DNA from: Lachnospiraceae bacterium
GTDB lineage: Bacteria > Bacillota > Clostridia > Lachnospirales > Lachnospiraceae
Length of the DNA stretch: 34,564 nucleotides
Direction of reading: 5' to 3'
Assembly: GCA_009787745.1 (NCBI GenBank)
Contig: WQST01000003.1
Location: 1 to 34,564 of the forward strand
Made by a program: the position numbers and the translations under genes. Shown here piece after piece: positions 17,757 through 26,565 of the stretch. The notes beneath the pieces are model-generated. The model was not told where the DNA came from and searched no databases. It was given only the letters and a program-made list of their open reading frames with translations. How positions within the stretch are numbered: position 1 is the first letter of the stretch; each line of letters begins with the position of its first letter.

Positions 17757-17817
17757 TATAAAACACGCGAAATTTTGGATGGCTGAAGCACAGTTTAAAT
17801 TTCTTGCGTGTTTTATA
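17757..17817. repeat. Inverted repeat TATAAAACACGCGAAATTT / AAATTTCTTGCGTGTTTTATA
   Basis: About 19-bp arms with a 2-nt bulge, directly upstream of the GTPase. Confidence 0.85.
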
Positions 17818-17902
17818 TAAAAACGTTATAATCGAACATGAGAAAAGATTTGCGCGAAATTACATAGCTTAGATAATACTCATAAACTTAGAGGGAAAAT
17901 AC

Positions 17903-19063
17903 ATGGAAAGAGGAAATGTTTTAGTTATTGGTAATTCAGGTGTGGGTAAATCTACTTTGATCAACACCGTCCTCGGAGAAGATAAAGCGGAAACAGGTTG
18001 GGGTACAGAAGGTAGAACAGATAGATTAAATATATATGAAAGTAGTAAAATACCTTTTCGGATAATAGACACAGTTGGTTTTGAACCATCATTAATAAAA
18101 GAATATAAGGCTATTAGTGCTGTTAAAAAATGGTCGAAAAACAGCGCAAATGAAGGACATAATGATAATCAAATTAATGTTATTTGGTTTTGTGTAGATG
18201 GATGTTCTGCAAAGTTATTTCCGAATGTGATAAAAAATCTTTCAAAAGCAACATCTATGTGGAAAACAGTTCCAATAATTGTTGTTATAACTAAATCATA
18301 TGCTGTTCCCGATCGAGAAAAAAATATTGAAATGGTTAACAACGCATTTGCAAAGCAGAAACGTTCAAGCAATTTACGCAAAGTTATTCCCGTTATTGCG
18401 TCTATATTTGTATTAAATGATAGTGCTTATGCAGCACCGGAAGGGATTACTGAACTTATAGACGTTACAAATGAATTAATGCCGGAAGGGGTAAAAGCAG
18501 GTGAGGCAGACATTGCCGCTTTCAAATTGAAACGAAAAAGATTTATGGCACATGGAGTAATCGGGGGTTCAACTACAGCGGCAGTAGTAGTAGGAGCTGT
18601 TCCAGTGCCGTTTCCTGATGCATTGATACTCTCACCAATAGAAGTAGCCGAGGTTAACGCTCTTGCTCAAATATATGAAATTAATAAAAATGAAGGCTCA
18701 AAGCAATTGCTTAATACTATTGTTGAAGTTGGAACTGTAAGTATTGTGGCAAAACAAGCAATAAATGCATTAAAGGCAATTCCGGGAGTTAATTTGGGTG
18801 CAAGCGTTTTAAACGCAATAATTGCCGGAAGTATTGTAGCGGCTCTTGGTGAAGGAACAATATATATTTTTGAACAAGTATATTTGGGCAAAAAAAGTGT
18901 TTCAGATATTGACTGGGTAAAAAAGATATTGGAGTCAAAATTGACTTCACAATTAACAGACATTGTAAAAACTATTATAGAGAAGGTCAATCAGAATACT
19001 GATAGTAAAGCTGTTGCAAGCATTATATCAGATGTGTTCAAGGATTATTTTAGTAATAATTAA
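17903..19063 (+). CDS. P-loop GTPase with C-terminal hydrophobic domain (DUF697-like)
   Basis: G1 GNSGVGKS, G3 DTVGF, G4-like VITKSY; hydrophobic GGSTTAAVVVGAVPVPFPDALILSPIEVAEVNALAQIY. Confidence 0.85.
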   Translation: MERGNVLVIGNSGVGKSTLINTVLGEDKAETGWGTEGRTDRLNIYESSKIPFRIIDTVGFEPSLIKEYKAISAVKKWSKNSANEGHNDNQINVIWFCVDGCSAKLFPNVIKNLSKATSMWKTVPIIVVITKSYAVPDREKNIEMVNNAFAKQKRSSNLRKVIPVIASIFVLNDSAYAAPEGITELIDVTNELMPEGVKAGEADIAAFKLKRKRFMAHGVIGGSTTAAVVVGAVPVPFPDALILSPIEVAEVNALAQIYEINKNEGSKQLLNTIVEVGTVSIVAKQAINALKAIPGVNLGASVLNAIIAGSIVAALGEGTIYIFEQVYLGKKSVSDIDWVKKILESKLTSQLTDIVKTIIEKVNQNTDSKAVASIISDVFKDYFSNN

Positions 19064-19128
19064 GATATTTCTACTGGTGAGGAATTTTTATAAATCTTTA
19101 CGAAAATATCTCATCTTTCTTTGCATAG

Positions 19129-19174
19129 AAAAATCCCGAGAGTATTGGTTTATCACTAAAATCTCGGGATTTTT
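19129..19174 (+). terminator. Terminator AAAAATCCCGAGA...TCTCGGGATTTTT
   Basis: 13-bp perfect stem after the GTPase. Confidence 0.85.
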
Positions 19175-19250
19175 ATGTTGATTGATATCTGGTCGCGCCT
19201 GAACGGTAACTATATATCAGACGTTTAAATGAAAAGTTTTCGCGTTATTT

Positions 19251-19279
19251 TTGACAAAAGACACTATATATGATACTAT
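19251..19279 (+). promoter_or_regulatory. Promoter TTGACA-17-TACTAT
   Basis: Consensus-like hexamers; ACACTATAT direct repeats at 19261 and 19292. Confidence 0.65.
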
Positions 19280-19321
19280 TTAGTACAGAGAACACTATAT
19301 GAACGAATAGGTAGAGATGAT

Positions 19322-19495
19322 ATGAGCGAAAAAGAAATTCGTGAATTAAAAGAATCAATGGAACAAGAACTTGCCCGTCCAATAACACCCCAGGAAGCAA
19401 AAAGGAATTTGGTTGCTGTTGGTGTGTATACTCGGAATGGTAAACTCACCAAAAGAGGAAAAAGCACATTTCAATATTTTTCGCAGAGGTCATAA
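19322..19495 (+). CDS. 57-aa hypothetical protein
   Basis: MSEKEIRELKESMEQELARPITPQEAKRNLVAVGVYTRNGKLTKRGKSTFQYFSQRS*; own promoter. Confidence 0.6.
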   Translation: MSEKEIRELKESMEQELARPITPQEAKRNLVAVGVYTRNGKLTKRGKSTFQYFSQRS

Positions 19496-19652
19496 TTCTT
19501 GTATAATAAACTTCCCAATTTGATAATCGCCTTTCATGGATGCGATCAAACTACTTTACCACTTCAGGAATTAGATGAGCCTTTTATAGTATAAATAGGC
19601 AATAAAATATGGTTACTATTTGGTTACTGCTCAACCAAAAAGTTAATAAAAA

Positions 19653-19978
19653 AATCAAGTTGTCTGGAGTTCGAGCCTCCGCACGCTCAGTAATTATTAA
19701 AATTTTCACCTTAAACTTGGACAAGCTGTTATAATTTCAACAGTTTGTCTAAGTTTATTTTAATTAATTCAAATTTAACTTTTTGCTGATAAATGGGTAT
19801 AATGTCTTTAAAGGGAGTTGATTGAAATGGAAATACCGTGAAGCCTTTATCACTAACAAAAATAGAAGTTGAAAAGAGCGCGTTGCGTTGCATGAATCTC
19901 TTTTGCCTTTAAGCGACCCCATGAAATCAAAACCATACAAAGAAGTTTTTGCGGAGGTAAAAGAGAATGTAAACCTTT
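19653..19978 (+). repeat. Duplication copy 2: tRNA-Lys 3' fragment, terminator and decayed small ORF
   Basis: Matches 17147-17254 plus 17468-17687. Confidence 0.92.
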
Positions 19979-19980
19979 AG
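19827..19980 (+). pseudogene. Frameshifted copy of the 55-aa ORF
   Basis: Single-base deletion gives ATG GAA ATA CCG TGA; second 1-nt deletion downstream. Confidence 0.7.
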
Positions 19981-20246
19981 CGTTAATATGTCTGATATGT
20001 CAAAAAGTGATTTAGTCGAAATAAAGATTTACTTTTGCTTTTTAGCCGCTAAATTTCGGTAGCCGCTAAATTTCCGCTAAATTTCAAAAAAACTCCTTGC
20101 TATTCTACTCAAAGTATGCTACCATAAAATTCCGTGATATACAAGCATCTTAGAAAGTATCTATATCAAAAGTAGAATAAACTTCATCTAAATGCCATTC
20201 CTTGCTCCTTTTTATGGGGGCCAGAGACCAAAAGGAGGTAACCAGC

Positions 20247-20534
20247 ATGAACAAGTATGAATTATGCGTTGTTGTGAGTGCGAAAATCGAAGAGGAAGAA
20301 AGAGTTTCCACCATCAATAAGGTAAAAGAACTGATCGAAAGATTCGGCGGTCAAATTACCAATGTTGATGAATGGGGCAAGAAAAGATTAGCCTATGAAA
20401 TCCAGAAAATGAAAGACGGCTACTTTAATTTCATCCACTTTGATGCTGAAAGCACAGCGCCGATTGAAATCGAAAGCAGAATCCGCATTATGGATAATGT
20501 TATTCGCTTTTTGTGCGTACGGCAGGATAAGTAG
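20247..20534 (+). CDS. rpsF: 30S ribosomal protein S6
   Basis: MNKYELCVVVSAKIEEEER...RFGGQITNVDEWGKKRLAYEIQKMKDGYF; SD AAGGAGG. Confidence 0.97.
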   Translation: MNKYELCVVVSAKIEEEERVSTINKVKELIERFGGQITNVDEWGKKRLAYEIQKMKDGYFNFIHFDAESTAPIEIESRIRIMDNVIRFLCVRQDK

Positions 20535-20570
20535 CCGGGAAATTCCACGCATGATGGAATAGGAGAAGTT

Positions 20571-21029
20571 ATGAATAAAGTAATTTTAATGGGACGTTTA
20601 ACCAGAGATCCGGAAGTAAGGTATTCACAGGGTGAAGGCAGTATGGCAATAGCCAGATATACTCTGGCCGTAGATCGCCGTTTCAGCCGAAATAATGATG
20701 ATCAGACAGCCGACTTTATTGGTTGTGTTGCTTTTGGTAAAACCGGCGAGTTCGCGGAAAAGTACTTGCGTAAAGGTACTAAGATCGCTGTAACAGGCCG
20801 TATCCAGACAGGCAGCTACACGAACAAAGACGGGGTCAAAATCTATACAACGGATGTTGTCGTCGAAGACCACGAGTTTTGCGAGAGCAAAAATTCAGGC
20901 GGCAGTGAAGGCGGCAATTATTCAGGCGGCGGTTATTCAGGAAGTAGTTCCGGTCGCCAAGAACCATCAGCCGGTGACGGTTTTATGAATATCCCCGATG
21001 GGATTGATGAAGAACTCCCTTTCAACTAA
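20571..21029 (+). CDS. ssb: Single-stranded DNA-binding protein
   Basis: MNKVILMGRLTRDPEVRYSQG...; acidic C-terminus DEELPFN. Confidence 0.97.
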   Translation: MNKVILMGRLTRDPEVRYSQGEGSMAIARYTLAVDRRFSRNNDDQTADFIGCVAFGKTGEFAEKYLRKGTKIAVTGRIQTGSYTNKDGVKIYTTDVVVEDHEFCESKNSGGSEGGNYSGGGYSGSSSGRQEPSAGDGFMNIPDGIDEELPFN

Positions 21030-21063
21030 GAAGAGGATTAATATTATTTAGGAGGCAATGAAT

Positions 21064-21324
21064 ATGGCTTACAATAGAGGTGATAAACCCGATTTTCCCA
21101 AAAGAAAAGGCGGTCTTCGCAGAAGGAAGAAAGTTTGTATTTTTTGTGGGAAAGACAGCGTTATTGATTATAAAGATACCGGTAAATTAAAAAGATATGT
21201 TTCAGAGCGCGGTAAAATTTTACCTCGCCGCATCACAGGCAACTGTGCCAAACATCAAAGAGCTTTAACGGTCGCCATCAAACGGGCGCGTCACGTTTCA
21301 TTGATGCCATACGTGATGGATTAA
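21064..21324 (+). CDS. rpsR: 30S ribosomal protein S18
   Basis: [60 protein letters not shown]; alternative ATG 21058. Confidence 0.97.
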   Translation: MAYNRGDKPDFPKRKGGLRRRKKVCIFCGKDSVIDYKDTGKLKRYVSERGKILPRRITGNCAKHQRALTVAIKRARHVSLMPYVMD

Positions 21325-21480
21325 TTACGGCAAACACATTGTCAAAACAGCATTAACAGTTATCAGGCATCTGCTTGATAACTGTTTTATGCTATTAGAA
21401 ATTGCGTCTTATACAAACTCCGCGATAATTTACATGGCAGATACAAAAAATCATTGCAGTAAAAATTGTAAATATATGTA

Positions 21481-21650
21481 AATCATGATATAATGACGTT
21501 AGTCATTATATCTGCGCATCTTTAGTGCGCATCTCCCAGAGGGCATAATTTGCGTAGCAAATCATGAATAATGACGTTAGTCATTATATCTGCGCGTCTT
21601 TTAGTACGCATCCATAACCGCCTGACGGCGGCGGGAGGGCTATAATGTTG
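21481..21650 (+). repeat. Palindromic interspersed repeat, copy B (21481-21559) and partial tandem copy C (21560-21650)
   Basis: Same core as copy A; second unit restarts at ATCATGAATAATGACGTTAGTCATTATATC. Confidence 0.85.
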
Positions 21651-21722
21651 TTGTGTAAAAGGTTGCCCGCTTTTCGGGTTTTTACTATTAATAGTAAGCC
21701 TGTATTTTCAGGAGGTTGCCTT

Positions 21723-21746
21723 ATGAAAGATAATGGTCATATATGA
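21723..21746 (+). CDS. 7-codon leader ORF (MKDNGHI) overlapping the gdpP start
   Basis: SD AGGAGG 21710-21715, ATG 21723, TGA overlaps gdpP ATG at 21743 (ATGA). Confidence 0.45.
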   Translation: MKDNGHI

Positions 21747-23788
21747 GAAATACTATCAGGTTAAAAGGTAAGTTAAGAAGATATCTGCAAACCTCCATGT
21801 ACCTGGGTGTTTTGCTTGTGTTAGTAAATTTATCTATTTATCTGGTCAATGTATCATCGGGACTGATACTTACTTGTTTTATAATTTTTTATTTTGCAGT
21901 TATTATATCAACCTTGATTTATAACCGTCCTGTCATAATCAATGAATTGGTTTCGTTTGCCGCTCAATACGGTCAGATCCAAAAAGCTTTGCTTTACGAA
22001 TTGGAGTTGCCGTATGCGATTATTGATGATAGCGGGAAACTTATTTGGACGAATCAATCGTTTGAGCAGATTACCCAAAAGGGGAAGAATTACCGTAAAT
22101 CGATTACCACACTTTTTCCGACTTTGACATTGGACAGGCTGCCTGCGGAAGCAGATGAGGTTTCTTTGGAAATCGAACACTACGGGAGCATTTATTCAGT
22201 CGTGCTAAAAAAAGTTTCGATGAAAGAACTGGGTGAAAGCACTACCGTAGTTGATGCGGCGGAGTATGAAGGGTATTTAATTGCGATGTATCTGTTCGAT
22301 ACAACCGCATTAAGCATTGCTTTACAGGAAGTGGACGATCAAAGCTTGGCGCTGGGAATGGTTTATCTTGATAATTATGATGAAGCTTTGGAAAGTATTG
22401 AGGAAGTTCGCCGTTCGTTACTTATTGCACTGATTGACAGGAAAGTTAATAAATACATTTCGTCACTGGACGGTATTTGTAAAAAACTTGAAAAAGATAA
22501 ATATTTAATTATCCTTCGCAAGAAAGCATTAGAAGACCTTAAAGAACACCGCTTTGACCTTCTGGAAGATGTCAAAACGGTCAATATCGGCAATGAAATG
22601 AGCGTTACAATCAGTATCGGTATTGGTCTTGACGGTTTATCATATGCTCAGACTTACGAATTTTCCCGTAATGCCATCGATTTGGCACTGGGGCGCGGCG
22701 GCGATCAAGCAGTCGTAAAATCACCTGATAATATCAGTTATTTCGGCGGCAAAAGCCAACAAGTTGAACGTAATACCCGCGTAAAAGCAAGGGTTAAGGC
22801 ACATGCTCTGCGTGAAATTATTACAGGGAAAGAGCGCGTTCTCATTATGGGACATCGAATGACGGACGTTGATAGTTTCGGTGCGGCGATCGGTATTTAC
22901 CGAATTGCCACCATGCTTGAACGGAAAGCGCATATTGTTATTAATGAGGTAACGACCTCGGTTCACCCGTTGATTGACCTTTTTAAGAATAATCCTGAAT
23001 ATGAAGATGATATGATTATCGGTTGCCAGCAAGCAATTGATATAGCCGACAGTAACGTAGTGTTGGTAGTAGTTGATGTCAACAGACCGAGTATTACGGA
23101 ATGTCCTGAACTGCTTAAACTTTGTAAATCAATTGTTGTTCTGGATCATCATAGGCAGGGAACGGAAGTTATCGAAAATGCTACGCTTAACTATGTTGAA
23201 GTTTATGCTTCGTCTTCATGTGAGATGGTTTCCGAGATTCTCCAGTATATCGGCGACAATATTCGGATTCGCAATGAAGAAGCGGATTGCCTATACTCGG
23301 GTATTATGATTGACACTAATAATTTCGTTACGAAAACAGGTGTCCGTACTTTTGAAGCGGCGGCATTTCTAAGGCGGAGCGGAGCTGATGTAACAAGGGT
23401 CAGGAAGTTGTTCAGGGAAGATGCCCACGAATATAAAGCGAAAGCCGATGCAGTCAGTCAGGCGGAAATATATCGTAACGCATATGCTATTTCCACTTGT
23501 ACCAGCGAAGATATCCAAAGCCCAACGATTATTGGCGCTCAGGCGGCTAATGAACTGCTGAATATTAAAGGTGTTAAAGCCAGTTTTATCCTGACGGATT
23601 ATCAGAATTGCATTTATTTAAGCGCGCGTTCGATTGATGAAGTTAATGTTCAGATGATTATGGAGCGAATGGGCGGCGGCGGCCATATGAATGCCGCAGG
23701 GTGTCAGATAGAAGGTGTTTCCATCGACGAAGGAATTGGCGCTCTTAAACGAACGCTTGATAATATGATTGATGGCGGCGAATTATAG
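21743..23788 (+). CDS. gdpP: GdpP-type DHH/DHHA1 c-di-AMP phosphodiesterase
   Basis: Two TMs, PAS-like and degenerate GGDEF regions, MGHRMTDVDSFGAAIG, VVLDHHRQG, GGGGHMNAAGCQ; upstream of rplI-dnaB. Confidence 0.93.
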   Translation: MRNTIRLKGKLRRYLQTSMYLGVLLVLVNLSIYLVNVSSGLILTCFIIFYFAVIISTLIYNRPVIINELVSFAAQYGQIQKALLYELELPYAIIDDSGKLIWTNQSFEQITQKGKNYRKSITTLFPTLTLDRLPAEADEVSLEIEHYGSIYSVVLKKVSMKELGESTTVVDAAEYEGYLIAMYLFDTTALSIALQEVDDQSLALGMVYLDNYDEALESIEEVRRSLLIALIDRKVNKYISSLDGICKKLEKDKYLIILRKKALEDLKEHRFDLLEDVKTVNIGNEMSVTISIGIGLDGLSYAQTYEFSRNAIDLALGRGGDQAVVKSPDNISYFGGKSQQVERNTRVKARVKAHALREIITGKERVLIMGHRMTDVDSFGAAIGIYRIATMLERKAHIVINEVTTSVHPLIDLFKNNPEYEDDMIIGCQQAIDIADSNVVLVVVDVNRPSITECPELLKLCKSIVVLDHHRQGTEVIENATLNYVEVYASSSCEMVSEILQYIGDNIRIRNEEADCLYSGIMIDTNNFVTKTGVRTFEAAAFLRRSGADVTRVRKLFREDAHEYKAKADAVSQAEIYRNAYAISTCTSEDIQSPTIIGAQAANELLNIKGVKASFILTDYQNCIYLSARSIDEVNVQMIMERMGGGGHMNAAGCQIEGVSIDEGIGALKRTLDNMIDGGEL

Positions 23789-23802
23789 CAAGGAGAACAC
23801 AA

Positions 23803-24249
23803 ATGAAAGTTATACTTTTGCAAGATGTAAAAAGCTTGGGTAAAAAAGATGATCTGTGCGATGTCAATGACGGATATGCCCGCAATTATATAATTCCCAA
23901 AAAATTAGGCATTGAAGCGACGCCTAAGAATTTAAACGACCTGAAACTAAGAAAAGCAGGTGAGGAAAAAAACGCGAAAGAGCAATTGGAAGCCGCTAAA
24001 GCTTTCGCCGCGTCACTTTCAGAGAAGAAAATTATTCTGAGCATGAAAGCAGGTGAAGGCGGGCGCCCATTCGGTTCGATTTCGACGAAGGAAATCGGGC
24101 AGGCATATAAAGATCAATTCGATATCGAAATAGATAAAAAGAAGATTCGCATGGCGGAACCGATCAAAACATTCGGCATTCACCAGATTTCCGTTAAGCT
24201 TCATCCGCAAGTCACAGGCGAATTGACTGTAGTGGTCAAAGAGGCATAA
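23803..24249 (+). CDS. rplI: 50S ribosomal protein L9
   Basis: MKVILLQDVKSLGKKDDLCDVNDGYARNYIIPKKLG. Confidence 0.97.
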   Translation: MKVILLQDVKSLGKKDDLCDVNDGYARNYIIPKKLGIEATPKNLNDLKLRKAGEEKNAKEQLEAAKAFAASLSEKKIILSMKAGEGGRPFGSISTKEIGQAYKDQFDIEIDKKKIRMAEPIKTFGIHQISVKLHPQVTGELTVVVKEA

Positions 24250-24274
24250 GAGTAATATAAATTGGAGAAGTACC

Positions 24275-25621
24275 ATGGCTACAATGGAGGAAGCGCTGCT
24301 AAAACGGATTTTACCGCATAGCATTGAAGCAGAGCAATCGGTTATCGGTTCAATGATTATGGATCGCGAAGCGATTATCATAGCCGCTGAGATTATTACG
24401 GGAGAAGATTTTTATAGCCGCCAATATGCGGTTGTTTTCGAAGCGATGGTTGAGCTTAATGATGAAGGTAAACCCGTCGATATGATTACGCTTCAAAACC
24501 GGCTTAAGGAAAAAGACGTTCCGCCTGAAGTGGAAAGCCTGGAATTTATCCGTGATTTAATGACCGCCGCCCTGACATCGGCCAATATCAAATACTATGC
24601 GGGAATCGTCTCCGAGAAAGCCACGTTACGAAAGTTGATTAGGCTCAATGAAGAGATCGCGGGTACTTGCTATGCGGGTAAAGAAAGCCTTGATTTTATA
24701 TTAGAGGACACAGAGAAGCGCATTTTTGACCTGATCCAAAAGAATAATACAGGTGAATTCGTCCCTATTCGGCAAATAGTAATAAATGCTTTGGATAAGA
24801 TTGAGTTAGCCGCCAAGAATAAGGGCAATGTAACAGGTATCGCCACGGGATTCGCAGATCTTGATTACCGTACCGCAGGTTTGCAGCCGTCCGATTTCGT
24901 TTTGCTCGCCGCCCGTCCATCGATGGGGAAAACAGCGTTGGCGTTAAATATTGCTCAGCATGTGGCTTTTAAACTTAATCATTGTGTCGCCATTTTTAGC
25001 TTGGAAATGTCAAAAGAGCAGTTGGTTAACCGCCTTTTTTCAATGGAATCGCGGGTTGATTCGCAAAACTTAAGAACAGGGAAGCTTTCCGATACCGACT
25101 GGGAAAGATTGATTGAAAGTGCCGGAATGATCGGCAAATCGAATTTGATAATTGATGATACGCCCGGTATCAGTATCCCTGAACTTCGCTCGAAATGCCG
25201 TAAATATAAGCTGGAATATGGCCTTAAAATGATTATCATTGATTATCTCCAGTTGATGAGCGCGTCAAGCGGAAGAAACTCGGATTCAAGGCAGCAGGAG
25301 ATTTCGGATATATCCCGTTCGCTTAAAGCAATAGCCCGTGAATTAAATGTTCCCGTCGTCGCCCTGTCTCAGTTAAGCCGTGCGGTTGAACAGCGCCCCG
25401 ACCATCGTCCGATGCTTTCCGACCTGCGTGATTCGGGGGCTATCGAGCAGGATGCGGATGTAGTAATGTTCATCTATCGAGATGAATACTACAATAAAGA
25501 AACAGAAAAAAAAGGTATTACCGAAGTCATCATTGCGAAACAACGTAATGGTCCGATCGGTACTGTGGAACTGGTATTCCTTCCGGAGTACACGAGGTTT
25601 GCCAATCTCGCCCGAAACTAA
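24275..25621 (+). CDS. dnaB: Replicative DNA helicase
   Basis: LPHSIEAEQSVIGSM; ARPSMGKTALALNIA; IIDYLQLM. Confidence 0.97.
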   Translation: MATMEEALLKRILPHSIEAEQSVIGSMIMDREAIIIAAEIITGEDFYSRQYAVVFEAMVELNDEGKPVDMITLQNRLKEKDVPPEVESLEFIRDLMTAALTSANIKYYAGIVSEKATLRKLIRLNEEIAGTCYAGKESLDFILEDTEKRIFDLIQKNNTGEFVPIRQIVINALDKIELAAKNKGNVTGIATGFADLDYRTAGLQPSDFVLLAARPSMGKTALALNIAQHVAFKLNHCVAIFSLEMSKEQLVNRLFSMESRVDSQNLRTGKLSDTDWERLIESAGMIGKSNLIIDDTPGISIPELRSKCRKYKLEYGLKMIIIDYLQLMSASSGRNSDSRQQEISDISRSLKAIARELNVPVVALSQLSRAVEQRPDHRPMLSDLRDSGAIEQDADVVMFIYRDEYYNKETEKKGITEVIIAKQRNGPIGTVELVFLPEYTRFANLARN

Positions 25622-25698
25622 TACCGATTATAAAGAAACCAACTAAAGAGGACAAGCCGGCGTCGGCATGTTCTCTTTTGCTAAGGAAAGGAGCAAAA

Positions 25699-26409
25699 AT
25701 GAAACAAGAAACCCGTTATCTGATTTCGGATGCCGCCAAAAAAGTTGCTGTTGAATCACATGTCCTTCGTTATTGGGAGGAAGAATTAAAGTTGCCGATT
25801 AAACGGAATGAACTTGGGCATCGCTATTATACAGAAGATGATATCGTTCTCTTCAAGGACGTAAAAGCCTTAAAAGAGCAAGGTTTGCAGCTAAAAGCCA
25901 TTCGGATGATTCTGAAAGACGGGCGGATTAAGCCCTTTCCCGGCAGGGAAATCGCATCAGGTGCAGAAGTACAGGGAGGGATAAATAAATCTTTTAATAT
26001 TATGGATATTGATGAAAAGGATGGTGTAAATATGGAATCACATGATCTTGCAGGCAAACATGTTCTGATGGTAAATTCCAGTGATATTATGAATACGTCA
26101 TGCCCCGACAATTCATTAACGATGGGTAAAGAGGCAAAGAGCCTGAAACTTCAGCAATTACTTAAGCAAATGATCGCAGATGCCGTGCGTGTTAATAATC
26201 AGGAATTAATTGAAGATATCAAAGAGACTATGCTTAAAGAACTCGATTATCAATTCCGCTTACAGGAAGAGCGCGAAGAGAATTATATCAAAGAAAAAAT
26301 AAGCCGTGATGAAGCGCATTATCAAAGAATTGACGAAATGCTTCGCAAACGCAGCCAACGAAAAATAAAAGCGGAAGGCAAAGAAAAGAAATTCTTCAAA
26401 AAAAGTTAG
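25699..26409 (+). CDS. MerR-type HTH regulator with long C-terminal charged/coiled region
   Basis: YLISDAAKKVAVESHVLRYWEEELKLPIKRNELGHRYYTEDDIVLFKDVKALKEQGLQLKAIRMIL. Confidence 0.85.
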   Translation: MKQETRYLISDAAKKVAVESHVLRYWEEELKLPIKRNELGHRYYTEDDIVLFKDVKALKEQGLQLKAIRMILKDGRIKPFPGREIASGAEVQGGINKSFNIMDIDEKDGVNMESHDLAGKHVLMVNSSDIMNTSCPDNSLTMGKEAKSLKLQQLLKQMIADAVRVNNQELIEDIKETMLKELDYQFRLQEEREENYIKEKISRDEAHYQRIDEMLRKRSQRKIKAEGKEKKFFKKS

Positions 26410-26464
26410 CAGTATGAATAAATATCTTAGACACCGAAACATACCTAAGAATTGTTCAGGGCGA

Positions 26465-26539
26465 GTCACCGTCAAGCATCCGAACCGCAATCCCCGAAAA
26501 TTGGCACTTATATGGGGATAACGGGTCGGAACAGGTGAC
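26465..26539. ncRNA. Candidate structured RNA or element end: three nested stems GTCACC/GGTGAC, CCGAACCG/CGGGTCGG, ATCCCC/GGGGAT
   Basis: Nested complementarity read directly, between convergent MerR and ferredoxin genes. Confidence 0.35.
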
Positions 26540-26565
26540 GACTAAAATTAACTTACGCGATACAT

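Noticed and set aside
20110-20246. rpsF leader RNA (S6:S18 autoregulatory element)
   Set aside because: Position fits, but I could not identify a convincing CCG-bulge stem by eye; an Infernal search with the S6 leader model would decide.
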